A stretch of DNA of 64,000 nt from Cellvibrionaceae bacterium (GTDB lineage Bacteria; Pseudomonadota; Gammaproteobacteria; Pseudomonadales; Cellvibrionaceae): NCBI GenBank assembly GCA_021151695.1, contig JAGKWU010000005.1, positions 62,001 through 126,000 on the forward strand, in the 5' to 3' direction. The notes under the pieces were generated by a model. The model saw only the letters and a list, made by a program, of their open reading frames with translations, was not told where the DNA came from and did no database searches. Below are positions 16,853 to 26,111 of this stretch, one piece after another. Position 1 is the stretch's first letter; every line of letters begins with the position of its first letter. Both the position numbers and the translations under genes were made by a program.

Positions 16853-17995
16853 ATGAATTCCCCATCTTCTGCACAATCGTCCCCTCTCTCACCCATAGCG
16901 CGTTATCAGCGTGATTTGCAGCGCGAGGATTTTCGTCGCGATGAATCCCAGGCGCTCGCCGTCAAATATTTGCAGGAGCTTTACGAAGCGCTGCTCGCCG
17001 ATGAAGCTGCCAGGCGTGAGGTTGGTTTAGGTTCGCTGTTTAAAAAAATTCTTGGGCGCGACAATCGGACGCCAATTAAAGGATTGTATTTCTGGGGAGG
17101 GGTAGGGCGCGGTAAAACCTATCTCATGGATAATTTTTACGAGAGTCTGCCGTTTTCGCAAAAAATGCGTATGCACTTTCATCGCTTTATGCGACGCGTG
17201 CATGCCGAGTTGACACAATTGGATGGCGAAAAAAATCCGCTGCAAAAAGTGGCCGATATTATTGCAGCAGAAACCAGGGTTATCTGCTTTGACGAGTTTT
17301 TTGTTTCCGATATCACTGACGCCATGATTCTTGGGACGCTGATGTCTGAGTTATTTGCACGTGGTGTGGTGCTAGTGGCTACTTCGAATATTGTTCCTGA
17401 TGGCCTGTATAAAGATGGTTTACAGCGCGCCCGCTTTTTGCCGGCAATTGCGCTGCTTAAAGAGCACACCAGGGTGGTAAATGTAGATGGTGGTGTGGAC
17501 TATCGTTTGCGCGCTCTTGAACAGGCTGAGCTTTATCACTTTCCGCTCGACGCCCAGGCGGATGCAAGTCTGCATAAAAGTTTTTGTAGCTTGCTGGCAT
17601 CGGCTGGCGATGAAAAACACGATGAAATACTGATTGTAGAGGGGCGCGACATTAAATCGCGCTATTCAGCAGAGGGTGTGGTCTGGTTTGATTTTGTTGA
17701 TATCTGTGATGGCCCTCGCTCACAAAATGACTACATCGAATTGTCGAAGGAATATCACTCGGTGTTCGTCAGCAATGTGCCTGGGCTTGGTCGCGCCAAT
17801 GATGACCAGGCGCGCCGGTTTATCAATTTGGTGGATGAGTTTTACGATCGCCACGTCAAGCTGGTCATTTCCGCTGAACGCCCGCTGGCGGAGCTTTATT
17901 CAGAAGGTAAGTTGAATTTTGAATTCCAGCGTACCATCAGCCGTTTGTTGGAAATGCAAAGCCATGAATATCTGGCGCTGGAGCATCGGCCCTGA
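16853..17995 (+). CDS. zapE: Cell division protein ZapE (AFG1-like ATPase)
   Basis: A 380-residue P-loop ATPase of the AFG1/YhcM family. Walker A is GGVGRGKT (82-89), Walker B lies in VICFDEFFVSD, and sensor motifs (VATSNIVPDGLYKDGLQ) are present. ZapE interacts with FtsZ and affects Z-ring stability under stress. It is divergent from yhcB, the usual context. The C-terminus comes within 12 bp of the convergent diguanylate cyclase gene, with no terminator visible between them. Confidence 0.94.
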   Translation: MNSPSSAQSSPLSPIARYQRDLQREDFRRDESQALAVKYLQELYEALLADEAARREVGLGSLFKKILGRDNRTPIKGLYFWGGVGRGKTYLMDNFYESLPFSQKMRMHFHRFMRRVHAELTQLDGEKNPLQKVADIIAAETRVICFDEFFVSDITDAMILGTLMSELFARGVVLVATSNIVPDGLYKDGLQRARFLPAIALLKEHTRVVNVDGGVDYRLRALEQAELYHFPLDAQADASLHKSFCSLLASAGDEKHDEILIVEGRDIKSRYSAEGVVWFDFVDICDGPRSQNDYIELSKEYHSVFVSNVPGLGRANDDQARRFINLVDEFYDRHVKLVISAERPLAELYSEGKLNFEFQRTISRLLEMQSHEYLALEHRP

Positions 17996-18007
17996 TGATG
18001 GTTTGTG

Positions 18008-19894
18008 TCAGGTTGATATAGGCAATTCGATATGGTTTGTCACCACGCAATTGCGGCCATTCTCTTTTGCCTGATAGAGCGCTCGATCGACACGCTCCAT
18101 CAATGTTTCAAGCGTATCGTCTGCGCGCAGGCTGGTGGTGCCGATGCTTGCGGTAATTTGCCGGTTAATCGTGAACATATGGCTGGCAATAATTGCCCTG
18201 AGTGACTCGGCCAATTGGGTGGCACCGTCCAGATGGGTTTCTGTGCAAATCACCACAAACTCTTCACCGCCCCAACGACCTACGTTATCGCTACTGCGGC
18301 TGTGTTGTTCGAGCAACTCAGCTATCTCGGCGAGCACACTGTCACCAGCGGGATGACCGTGGTTGTCGTTGATGCCTTTGAAGTGATCAACGTCCAGCAG
18401 CAATAGTGACAAAGGTGTGTTGTAGCGTTTGCTGCGCTCAATTTCGCTATTGAGTAGTTGATTTAATTTAAGGCGATTAAAAATTCCTGTTAACTGATCC
18501 GTGATTGAAAGCTGTTCAAGTTCGCGATTTTTTTCCAGTAATTCCTCTGTTCGCTGTTTAACCTGTTCTTCCAAAAGCCGTTCGGAAGTTAACAGGTTTT
18601 CCACGAGTAACTGCTGCGCTTTCAACGACTCCAGTTGGGCTTGCTCTTTCTCGCGGCGCGTCATATTAAATCTGTCGGCCAGTGCATAGGCCAACAAGAT
18701 CATTTCAATCGCTGAGCCTATCTGTAATCCGTTTACCGTAAACATATTGGTGGGCAAGAGCCCTGCAACCCGGGCAGAGTTAATGGGCGATGCAGTACAT
18801 ATCACCAAAAATGCGGCGACAAAAATATAGGCGCTGCGCTGGCGCTTCCAGGCGCAGTAGATGCCGACGAATAAAATCAGGCTGGAAGAAAACACATTCA
18901 TCAATGTGGCTATGGCGATAATCTTTTGATATGCCAGCACGAAGCCGATGGGGGATAGCAGAAAGAACACCACTAACACTTTCATGAGTTTATCGATGCG
19001 CGGCACCATTGCATTGGTGTTGAGCATTCGCCGGGTAAAAAGCAAAAGAGCTGCCAGCGTCAACGAATAACCCATTGCAAGTGAATAGTTGGAAATGATG
19101 GGTGAGTTAGGCCACAGGAATTCATTGGCCAAGCCGTTTTGTGCGGCGAGGGTTACGGCAAAACAAGTGACAAAAAAGACGTAGAGTAAATACATGATCT
19201 CGCGCAGCAGTGCATAGACCAGCAAATTAAATATCACCATCGCCAGTGCCATGCCGGAGTAAACTGAATAGCCCACATAGTCGGCGCGTTCATAGGCGTG
19301 GAATGCTTTTGGCTCCCAGAGTTTTGCTGGTACTTCAAGCGCTGCTACGGCTTTTAGTTTGAGGTAAAGCGTATGTTCCGCATGGGGGGCCAGGGTGATG
19401 GGAAAAACAAAGCCGCGGTTGGCATAGGGGCGTGTAACAAACGGCATATTAGTGCCAGTTAACCAGTGCTGAGGTTCAGCTCCCGGGTTGAACTTATGTA
19501 ATTGCACGTCGGCGAGGCGGGCGTAGTTTATCTCTAGCAGGCGCTCTACGGGATGATCGTAAGGATTTTGAATGCGCAGGCGCAGCCAATAGGCGGAGCG
19601 GGTGAAACCATAAATCAGGGAGGCAGCAGGCGCCTGACCGCTAGTGAATTGCGCAGCTCGTTCCGGCTGCATTACATCTTCCAGGGTCAGTTTATTGGAA
19701 GGGTCTTCCAGTACGCCAAAGTATTCAGTAAGTGATACAGAATCCTGTTTGTCCTGGCTAACGACCAGCAGTGGTTCGGTCGCAAAACTGTGGCTGCAAC
19801 ACAGGAAAAGGAGGCTGAAGAATATCCAGCGATACAGTTCACGGTGTGATTGGACGGGGGTTATGCTGCGGGTGATTAGCCGGGCAGTGGGCAT
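18008..19894 (-). CDS. 7TM-DISM diguanylate cyclase
   Basis: A 628-residue membrane sensor. It has a signal peptide (about 22-39), a periplasmic 7TMR-DISMED2 domain (about 45-190), a seven-helix 7TM-DISM region (about 205-405), a coiled coil (about 410-462) and a GGDEF domain. The active-site loop is GGEEF (542-546). The inhibitory I-site RSSD (533-536) has the correct five-residue spacing, so the enzyme should make cyclic di-GMP and be product-inhibited. The DISMED2 domain is thought to bind carbohydrates. The gene stands alone, convergent to zapE. Confidence 0.92.
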   Translation of the reverse strand: MPTARLITRSITPVQSHRELYRWIFFSLLFLCCSHSFATEPLLVVSQDKQDSVSLTEYFGVLEDPSNKLTLEDVMQPERAAQFTSGQAPAASLIYGFTRSAYWLRLRIQNPYDHPVERLLEINYARLADVQLHKFNPGAEPQHWLTGTNMPFVTRPYANRGFVFPITLAPHAEHTLYLKLKAVAALEVPAKLWEPKAFHAYERADYVGYSVYSGMALAMVIFNLLVYALLREIMYLLYVFFVTCFAVTLAAQNGLANEFLWPNSPIISNYSLAMGYSLTLAALLLFTRRMLNTNAMVPRIDKLMKVLVVFFLLSPIGFVLAYQKIIAIATLMNVFSSSLILFVGIYCAWKRQRSAYIFVAAFLVICTASPINSARVAGLLPTNMFTVNGLQIGSAIEMILLAYALADRFNMTRREKEQAQLESLKAQQLLVENLLTSERLLEEQVKQRTEELLEKNRELEQLSITDQLTGIFNRLKLNQLLNSEIERSKRYNTPLSLLLLDVDHFKGINDNHGHPAGDSVLAEIAELLEQHSRSSDNVGRWGGEEFVVICTETHLDGATQLAESLRAIIASHMFTINRQITASIGTTSLRADDTLETLMERVDRALYQAKENGRNCVVTNHIELPIST

Positions 19895-20265
19895 GATTAA
19901 TCCAGTTGTTCTTTATTCGATGGGGGGCGAAACCCGGTTGGCATAAGAGTAGCCTGACTTGGCTCATAATTCATCATTTATGCGGAATGTTTTACAGGTA
20001 GTCCTGGTGGCGAAGCGGCAGGCGCAAGTTTTTATTGTAAACATTGCATTTATCCGGCTCGACAAAGTTTTTTATACGTTGGAATTTCTGCGAAAAATTG
20101 CCGTAAATTTTTTTATGATTTTATTATTTGATGCGACAAAATCGAAACTGCGACACGTTGTTTTGTAAATTGGCTTTACCTGAAGGTAATCAAGAGTAAG
20201 CTAGGTACTGCAACTTATGTGCTCACCCCGAAGGGCGAGAGTCATGTTAATGAAAGGAGTGGGAT
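19895..20265. promoter_or_regulatory. A/T-rich intergenic region upstream of the first small paralog
   Basis: About 370 bp with no supported gene. It contains the perfect palindrome TTACCTGAAGGTAA at 20176-20189, a possible operator, and a short hairpin CTCACCC CGAA GGGCGAG at 20222-20239. A strong Shine-Dalgarno AAGGAG then lies just before the gene at 20266. It is more A/T-rich than the flanking core genes. Confidence 0.45.
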
Positions 20266-20682
20266 ATGAACATTTCGAAAATTAAGTTTGTTGCAGAAAC
20301 CTCTAAAAACTCAAACCCCGGCGCAGGATTTTTTATAGATTTCCTGGTGAATGTCGAGGGTGTCAATTGCGCTGGCAACGAAGTGGCGTTGCCGGGCGAG
20401 CCAGGGCAGCACAAGGAGTTTGTGTATGATTTGCGCGCTCCCGTTGATATCAATAAATTTTCTGCGAAATCGTTTCACTTTAGTGCAGACGCCAATGGCG
20501 GAGGCAATCCGCAATTGGGTTGGTTGCCCAGTGCTCTCACCGTCTATGGCGCAGAGGCCAATTCTAATGACTGGCATTATGTGGCGGGTGTATCCAGTTG
20601 GCCCGATAATAAATGGGTTGGGGTATCTGCCGCACCTTCCTCCACAATTCTGCGTGATTTTTATTTGAGCGATATTCACTAG
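20266..20682 (+). CDS. Small conserved-looking protein of unknown family, paralog 1
   Basis: A 138-residue protein without signal peptide or membrane segment. It was not recognised as a named family. It is clearly homologous to the next gene: both start M-x-I-x-(K/R)-IK, share PVDI(N/S)KFS, a W(L)P segment, and an (S/A)SWP....W.G motif, and end in a short (D/K)(I/V)H tail. The alternation of polar and hydrophobic residues suggests a beta-sandwich, vaguely reminiscent of PLAT/LH2 domains, but this is only an impression. A strong ribosome binding site (AAGGAG) supports expression. Confidence 0.75.
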   Translation: MNISKIKFVAETSKNSNPGAGFFIDFLVNVEGVNCAGNEVALPGEPGQHKEFVYDLRAPVDINKFSAKSFHFSADANGGGNPQLGWLPSALTVYGAEANSNDWHYVAGVSSWPDNKWVGVSAAPSSTILRDFYLSDIH

Positions 20683-20940
20683 TCGCAATGGAGTCGGCAA
20701 TCTTTCTTGTAATTTTTTGTAAGGAGAGATTGCCGCTTCGCACCATGTTGCGATGTCGCCAGAATGTTTATGGTTGCAACCTTGTTGAGTGTGCTTGGTG
20801 ATTGGCGCGACATATAAATTTAATTTCAGCGCTTCGCTCTCAGTTTTATTCCGTCCAATGTATTAGGCTTAATTGCGGCAGCTAGCCATGGGTTGGCGCT
20901 CCGCAATTGATTAGTATCTACACTATAAGGAGTAAGGAAT
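20683..20940 (+). promoter_or_regulatory. Spacer between the paralogs with a stem-loop
   Basis: Contains an imperfect stem-loop at 20695-20735 whose arms are built on CGGCAATCT and AGATTGCCG. No clean T-run follows, so it may stabilise the upstream transcript rather than terminate it. The second paralog has its own AAGGAG ribosome binding site near 20925. Confidence 0.5.
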
Positions 20941-21381
20941 ATGAGTATTGCCCGAATAAAAGTTGTGAGTATTACATCCACCAAAAGCAATGCGGGTTCG
21001 GATTTTTATTGCAATTTTCAGGTGGTTATTGATGGTGAGACTTACGGCTCAGCCGAGCTGGCCATGACGGGGACGGCCGGTCAACAAAAAGTAAATATTG
21101 TCAGCCTGCGCAATCCGGTTGATATCAGTAAATTTTCCAATGATGTCTTTTCTTTCAACATAGATGAAGGCGGTCACCCGGATGATTTCTGGTTGCCAAA
21201 ATCCATTTACGTGTTGGGGACATCGACCACTTCGGGCGACAACTCTCAAGACTGGGCTCTGCTGGGTGGGGTGGCCAGTTGGCCAGAGTTTTTATGGATG
21301 GGCATCAAGCCTGTTAATTCAACCTCAGCTATTATTCCTCTGTCGGGATTTAATTTGGCGAAAGTGCATAGTCTTGTGTAA
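20941..21381 (+). CDS. Small conserved-looking protein of unknown family, paralog 2
   Basis: A 146-residue cytosolic-type protein with no signal peptide. It is homologous to the product at 20266-20682 along its whole length (shared NPVDISKFS, WLPKS, ASWP, W.G motifs) but well diverged, so the duplication is old or each copy was kept for its own role. Beta-rich by inspection. It has a good Shine-Dalgarno sequence, and a likely terminator follows at 21455-21491. No function can be given. Confidence 0.75.
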   Translation: MSIARIKVVSITSTKSNAGSDFYCNFQVVIDGETYGSAELAMTGTAGQQKVNIVSLRNPVDISKFSNDVFSFNIDEGGHPDDFWLPKSIYVLGTSTTSGDNSQDWALLGGVASWPEFLWMGIKPVNSTSAIIPLSGFNLAKVHSLV

Positions 21382-21454
21382 GCGTGCCGGGCATTTGCGG
21401 TACCCGGTGCATAAGATTGTTAAGTGACAGTGACGATGCATTTTTGTAGCAACA

Positions 21455-21491
21455 AACCCCGGTATGCGGTTGCAGATCGGGGTTCGTTTTT
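21455..21491 (+). terminator. Probable intrinsic terminator after paralog 2
   Basis: The stem AACCCCG / CGGGGTT encloses a 16-base loop and is followed by CGTTTTTT. The long loop makes it moderate in strength. Confidence 0.6.
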
Positions 21492-21561
21492 TAGTGGTGG
21501 TAAGTCACGGAATTGCATGACCTGCCGGTTGATTAAGTAAGGATTCTTTAGAGGTTTGCCT

Positions 21562-23484
21562 ATGAAAGATTGCGGACTCATTAGTACCTTCAGCAAAAAA
21601 AATCAGCAAAAAATAACGGGCTGGTGGCTTTTGCCCTTGTCTCTTCCGGCGGGTGCTCAGCAGTTAGCTGACCTATCATTAGAACAGTTGGCTGCCTTGC
21701 CAGTTATCAGTGTGACCAAATCTCAAAAACCTGTTTCAGAGGCCGCGGCGTCAGTATTTATTATTACTGAACGCGATGTGCGTAACGCGGGTTCTCCCAG
21801 CTTACCCGAAGCCTTGCGGCTTGCACCTAATTTGCAAGTGGCGCGAGTGGATGCGCGCAATTACGCCGTGACGGCACGCGGCTTCAACAGTCCATTTGAA
21901 AATAAATTGCAGGTCATGATTGATGGCCGCACCGTCTATTCACCACTGTTTTCCGGGGTCTATTGGGATGCTCAGGATCTTGTATTGGAGGATTTGAATC
22001 GTATAGAAGTTGTGAGTGGAGCGGGCGGTACTTTGTGGGGAGCCAATGCGGTGAATGGCGTGGTGAATATAGTCACTCGCAGTGCTGCGGACACTCAGGG
22101 TGTGTTGTTATCCGCCAGCGGCAGCGAACACGAAAATTACAGTGTGCTGCGCTATGGCGGCCAAATGGCTGAAGGTGGCTATTATCGCGTCTATGCCAAG
22201 CATAGCCAGCATGATGACACCTTGAGCGAGTCTGGCATGGATACAGATACGGGCTGGGAGCGCAGCCAGTTGGGGTTTCGTATGGATTGGGACGATGCCA
22301 TGACCCTGCAGGGTGATGCCTACACCGGTCGCCTGCACCAATTGGGAACCGAGAACATTGTGATATCGGGAGCGAATCTGTTGGGGCGTGGCCGTTGGCA
22401 GTTGGATGGCGGTTCGCGCGTGTCAGTTCAGGCTTACGTTGATCATACCGAGCGCGACCAGCCACTGGCTTTTTCCCAGCATCTCACCACTTTTGATCTG
22501 GATGTCCAGCAGGATATGACGCTGGGGGATCGCCATAAACTGGTGTGGGGATGGGGGTATCGCTATGCGGATGACGATATTCATAATTACCCTCTATTCG
22601 CTTTCCTGCCTGAAAACCTGCACATGATCTGGCGCAATTTATTTGTGCAGGATGAGATTGCATTGACGCCTGAAGTGAACTTTACTCTGGGCACCAAGTG
22701 GGAGGACAACCCCTACACGGGTGGTGAAACCATGCCGGGAGCCCAGCTTGCCTGGGCGCCTGATGACACCAAGCTGGTGTGGGCAAGTGCGTCGCGCGCG
22801 GTGCGTTCTCCCTCCCGTATTGATCGCGACTTTTATTCGCCAACCAGCCCGCCAGTGGTTAATGGTGTGGCGCAGTATTCTGTCGCCGGTGGGCCGGATT
22901 TTGTGTCTGAAATTGCCGATGTTTATGAGTTGGGGTATCGCAGTCAACCGATTCCCGCTATCTCCTGGTCGGCAACTGTGTTTTACAGTCACTACGATCG
23001 TTTGCGCACCCTTGAGCTCAATACCAAAGGGTCCGGGGTGGTGTTTAAAAATATGGCCGAGGCGCACTCACGCGGTGTGGAGCTTTGGGGCAGTTGGCAG
23101 GTGGCGGCACCCTGGCGCTTACATGTGGGGCTGGTTGCGCAGGATCTGGATGTCAGTCGTAAACCCGGCAGCCTCGATTTGACCAATACCACCGGGCTTG
23201 CCAATGGCGATCCGGATTATTACTGGCTGCTGCGTTCATCTTACGAGTTTTCGTCGCATCTTGGTCTTCATGCCAGCCTGCGTCATGTTGAAGAACTGGA
23301 AAATACCAAGGTGCCGGCCTACGAAGAATTGGATCTTCATGTGAGTTGGATGCTGACACCGGGTTGGACTTTATCACTGGTTGGTCAGAATCTGCTGGCT
23401 GGCGATCATGCCGAGTTTGGGCCTGTAGGAGGGCGCAGTGTTTATGAGCGCAGCCTGTTTGGCAAAGTTGTTTGGAGTTTGTAA
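21562..23484 (+). CDS. TonB-dependent outer membrane receptor
   Basis: A 640-residue receptor with a plug domain (about 45-165: VIIT-type strand, PEALRLAPNLQVARVDARNY, VMIDGRTVYSPLFSGVYWD, GGTLWGANAVNGVVNIVT) and a 22-strand-type barrel rich in aromatic residues. The signal peptide is short (GWWLLPLSLPAGAQQ). An AGAGG ribosome binding site supports the ATG at 21562 over a TTG at 21556. The N-terminus DLSLEQLAALPVISVTKSQK is typical of receptors paired with YfiR-type proteins. It is directly followed by such a gene and a sensor kinase, which suggests a sensing rather than purely uptake role. The ligand is unknown. Confidence 0.9.
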   Translation: MKDCGLISTFSKKNQQKITGWWLLPLSLPAGAQQLADLSLEQLAALPVISVTKSQKPVSEAAASVFIITERDVRNAGSPSLPEALRLAPNLQVARVDARNYAVTARGFNSPFENKLQVMIDGRTVYSPLFSGVYWDAQDLVLEDLNRIEVVSGAGGTLWGANAVNGVVNIVTRSAADTQGVLLSASGSEHENYSVLRYGGQMAEGGYYRVYAKHSQHDDTLSESGMDTDTGWERSQLGFRMDWDDAMTLQGDAYTGRLHQLGTENIVISGANLLGRGRWQLDGGSRVSVQAYVDHTERDQPLAFSQHLTTFDLDVQQDMTLGDRHKLVWGWGYRYADDDIHNYPLFAFLPENLHMIWRNLFVQDEIALTPEVNFTLGTKWEDNPYTGGETMPGAQLAWAPDDTKLVWASASRAVRSPSRIDRDFYSPTSPPVVNGVAQYSVAGGPDFVSEIADVYELGYRSQPIPAISWSATVFYSHYDRLRTLELNTKGSGVVFKNMAEAHSRGVELWGSWQVAAPWRLHVGLVAQDLDVSRKPGSLDLTNTTGLANGDPDYYWLLRSSYEFSSHLGLHASLRHVEELENTKVPAYEELDLHVSWMLTPGWTLSLVGQNLLAGDHAEFGPVGGRSVYERSLFGKVVWSL

Positions 23485-23489
23485 GTCAG

Positions 23490-24080
23490 ATGGTAAATGA
23501 TGGAGTAATCCAGTCTGATCCGGGAAAGTCAGGTCTGCGGTGGTTTTGGCGGGCTCTTGTCTGCATGCTCTGTCTATGGAGTTATGTGGTGTACAGCCAG
23601 CCAGCGACGCTCGATTATCAGGTGAAGGCTGCCATGCTGTATAAATTTTTGGGCTACACAGATTGGCCGGATACCGCCTTTGTTGCACCTGAGGCGCCGT
23701 ACCGCATCTGCATTCTGGGCGCACATAATATAGAGACTGAATTGAAGGGGCTGGTTGCTGGCCGGACCATCAACGGTCGGGGAATCGAGATTAGTTTTGC
23801 AAGTCGGGTGGAGCAGGTTGGGGATGCTCACGTGGTATTCGTGGCCCATGCCCAGGAATCGCTTTTGCCTGGTCTGGCGCATGCGGCAGAAAAGCGCGCC
23901 TATTTGCTGGTAACTGAAAATGATGCAGGGCTCACTCCGGCAAGCGCCATCAATATGCGCCTGCTGGATGGTCGTGTGGGTTTTGATATCTCCGTAGTCA
24001 ATGCACAAAAGGTCGGGCTTAAATTCAGTTCCCGCCTGCTGGCTGTGGCGGCCAGTGTGCAGGATGCTCCTCGGCCATGA
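23490..24080 (+). CDS. YfiR-like periplasmic protein (DUF4154)
   Basis: A 196-residue protein with an N-terminal signal or anchor (WRALVCMLCLWSYVVYSQP) and a YfiR/DUF4154 domain. Typical features are DYQVKAAMLYKFLGYTDWP, YRICILG, the ING(R) strand and GVGFDIS-like RVGFDISVVNAQKVGLKFSSRLL near the end. In Pseudomonas, YfiR is a periplasmic repressor of the cyclase YfiN. Here the partner is probably the adjacent kinase. The ATG at 23490 lies five bases after the receptor stop codon; a TTG at 23472 overlaps the receptor. The stop overlaps the kinase ATG by 4 bp. Confidence 0.88.
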   Translation: MVNDGVIQSDPGKSGLRWFWRALVCMLCLWSYVVYSQPATLDYQVKAAMLYKFLGYTDWPDTAFVAPEAPYRICILGAHNIETELKGLVAGRTINGRGIEISFASRVEQVGDAHVVFVAHAQESLLPGLAHAAEKRAYLLVTENDAGLTPASAINMRLLDGRVGFDISVVNAQKVGLKFSSRLLAVAASVQDAPRP

Positions 24081-25981
24081 TGCAACTTGTCAGGCGTTCC
24101 ATTTCTAACAAGCTTATGTTGGTCATTATGGCCACGAGTTTTTTCGCGCTTATCACTTACGGTGGGGCCATGCTGGCCTATGACTTGCGCAGCTACCACA
24201 ACACTGTTGTTAAGGATCTGCAGACCCAAGCCAATATCATCGCCGGCATCAGCATAGCGGCGCTGGAGTTTAACGACCCGCAAACGGCGCGCGAGAATCT
24301 GCAATTGCTTCGCACCCGGCCAATGATTTTGGGGGCGTCTATCTTTACTGCAAAAGGTGTGCGTTTTGCAGATTACGCCACTGGTGGTGATTATCGCGCG
24401 CCTTGGCCGGCACATCCGGAGTTCACCGATAACTATCTGGTACGTGGCGAACAGATAGTGGTGTGGAAGCGGATTGTGCGCAACGGCGAATTGTTGGGGG
24501 TTGTCTATATTCATGCCCACTACGAAGCCAATCAACGCCTGTCCAATTACCTGATAATCCTCGCTGGTGTCATGTGTATTAGCCTGGGGTTGGCGATGTT
24601 GATTGCCATATGGCTTCGCGGTGCTGTCACCAAGCCCTTGTTGGCGGTCACTTCAGTGGCGCGTTCGGTCATGCAAAGCCGCGATTTTTCTCTCCGCGCA
24701 TCAAGGTACACCGAGGACGAAATTGGTGTATTGGCCGATGCGTTCAACGATATGCTGGATGAAGTTGCACGGCGGGCTAGCGCCCTGGAGACCTCCAATC
24801 AATCTCTCGGGCGCGAAATGAAGGAGCGGCAGGCTGCAGAGGCAGCTCTGCGTGAAGAGGATAGGCGCAAGGATGAATTTCTGGCTATGCTCGCCCACGA
24901 ATTGCGTAATCCACTGGCGCCGTTAATCAATGGTTTGCACATCCTCAAATTGGCCAAAAATAATCCTGAAGCTGCCGAACGGGCCCAGATAGTCATGGAG
25001 CGCCAGCTCAAGCAGATGGTCCGCTTGGTAGACGATCTGCTTGATATATCGCGGCTCACTAGTGGCAAGCTCGCCATTCATAAAAGCCACGTGGTATTGC
25101 AATCAATTGTCACCGAGGCCATAGAGCTCACCAGCGGCTTTATTGGTGCTTTCGGTCATGACCTTACGGTCACAATGCCTGAAGAGCCTATTTATATAGA
25201 TGCAGATGCGCTGCGTTTGGGGCAAATACTGACGAACCTGCTCAATAACGCTGCCAAGTACACCAACCCTGGTGGCGCCCTCGCGCTGGAGGTTATCGAG
25301 AGCGAAGAAGGGCTGTTGGTGAAGGTGTCGGACGACGGTATAGGCATAGCGCCGGAAATGCTTAAAGATATTTTCAACATGTTCACCCAGGTGGAGCAGT
25401 CGCTTGAGCGCGTTCGTGCCGGGTTGGGCGTTGGCTTGGCGCTGTCCCGTCATCTTGCCGAGCTGCACGGTTACCAGCTGGAAGCTTTCAGCGCGGGGCC
25501 TGGAAAAGGTAGTTGTTTTACTTTGCAAATGCCGCGGCTGGTTGCAGCCGAGCCGGTCGAGCCGGTTACGGTGGGCGAGTTTCACGCCCAGGTGGGGCGG
25601 CGGATACTGTTAGTGGACGACAATGTCGATTTTGTATCCACCATGGCTGACTTACTGGCCAGCTTGGGCCATAAGGTGCTTGTTGCTCACGATGGCAGCC
25701 AGGCTCTGGAATTGGCTGTGCGGTTTTGTCCGGAGTATGCCTTTTTGGATATAGGTATGCCGGGCATGAGCGGTTATGAGCTAGCCAGACGTCTCCGCGC
25801 GTTTCCCCAGTCGGCAGATACTGTGCTGGTGGCTATAACCGGTTGGGGGCAAGAAAAAGATCGCCAGCAATCGCGCGCTGCTGGTTTTGATCATCATCTG
25901 GTGAAGCCTGTCGAATTGGACCAAATACTCGAGTTGTTGGAGTCTGCTGCTGTATCTGCCTCAATCATAGGATCTGCTTAG
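24077..25981 (+). CDS. Hybrid sensor histidine kinase / response regulator
   Basis: A 634-residue inner-membrane hybrid kinase. It has TM1 (about 12-34), a periplasmic CHASE8-like domain (about 36-155), TM2 (about 158-181), HAMP (about 182-235), HisKA with phospho-acceptor His274 in LAHELRNPL, HATPase (N-box NLLNNAAKY, G1 DDGIG) and a C-terminal receiver with phospho-acceptor Asp558 (FLDIGMPG). There is no DNA-binding output domain, so phosphate must go to another protein. The 4-bp overlap with the YfiR-like gene implies that they work together. Confidence 0.93.
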   Translation: MMQLVRRSISNKLMLVIMATSFFALITYGGAMLAYDLRSYHNTVVKDLQTQANIIAGISIAALEFNDPQTARENLQLLRTRPMILGASIFTAKGVRFADYATGGDYRAPWPAHPEFTDNYLVRGEQIVVWKRIVRNGELLGVVYIHAHYEANQRLSNYLIILAGVMCISLGLAMLIAIWLRGAVTKPLLAVTSVARSVMQSRDFSLRASRYTEDEIGVLADAFNDMLDEVARRASALETSNQSLGREMKERQAAEAALREEDRRKDEFLAMLAHELRNPLAPLINGLHILKLAKNNPEAAERAQIVMERQLKQMVRLVDDLLDISRLTSGKLAIHKSHVVLQSIVTEAIELTSGFIGAFGHDLTVTMPEEPIYIDADALRLGQILTNLLNNAAKYTNPGGALALEVIESEEGLLVKVSDDGIGIAPEMLKDIFNMFTQVEQSLERVRAGLGVGLALSRHLAELHGYQLEAFSAGPGKGSCFTLQMPRLVAAEPVEPVTVGEFHAQVGRRILLVDDNVDFVSTMADLLASLGHKVLVAHDGSQALELAVRFCPEYAFLDIGMPGMSGYELARRLRAFPQSADTVLVAITGWGQEKDRQQSRAAGFDHHLVKPVELDQILELLESAAVSASIIGSA

Positions 25982-25993
25982 CCTTAATTGTGG

Positions 25994-26082
25994 TTGAAAT
26001 CTGATCCCTGTCCCTGTAGTATTCGCGCTCTTTTTCGGCGGGGGATTTCCCTGCGTAAAATCCGGGTGGGCTAACCCCCACA
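25994..26082 (+). promoter_or_regulatory. Promoter and leader of rplM-rpsI
   Basis: A good sigma-70 promoter: -35 TTGAAA at 25994-25999, 17-bp spacer, -10 TAGTAT at 26017-26022, then a GC-rich discriminator as in stringently controlled promoters. The roughly 80-base leader holds hairpins, including GTGGG ctaacc CCCAC near 26067-26082. These could serve L13 autoregulation as in E. coli, but that is inference. Confidence 0.6.
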
Positions 26083-26111
26083 TAAATTCACCAAAGCATA
26101 GGCAACACAAC

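Noticed and set aside
19959..20168. A 69-codon frame between the diguanylate cyclase and the first small paralog
   Set aside because: No ribosome binding site, unusual composition in A/T-rich sequence, and no related product.
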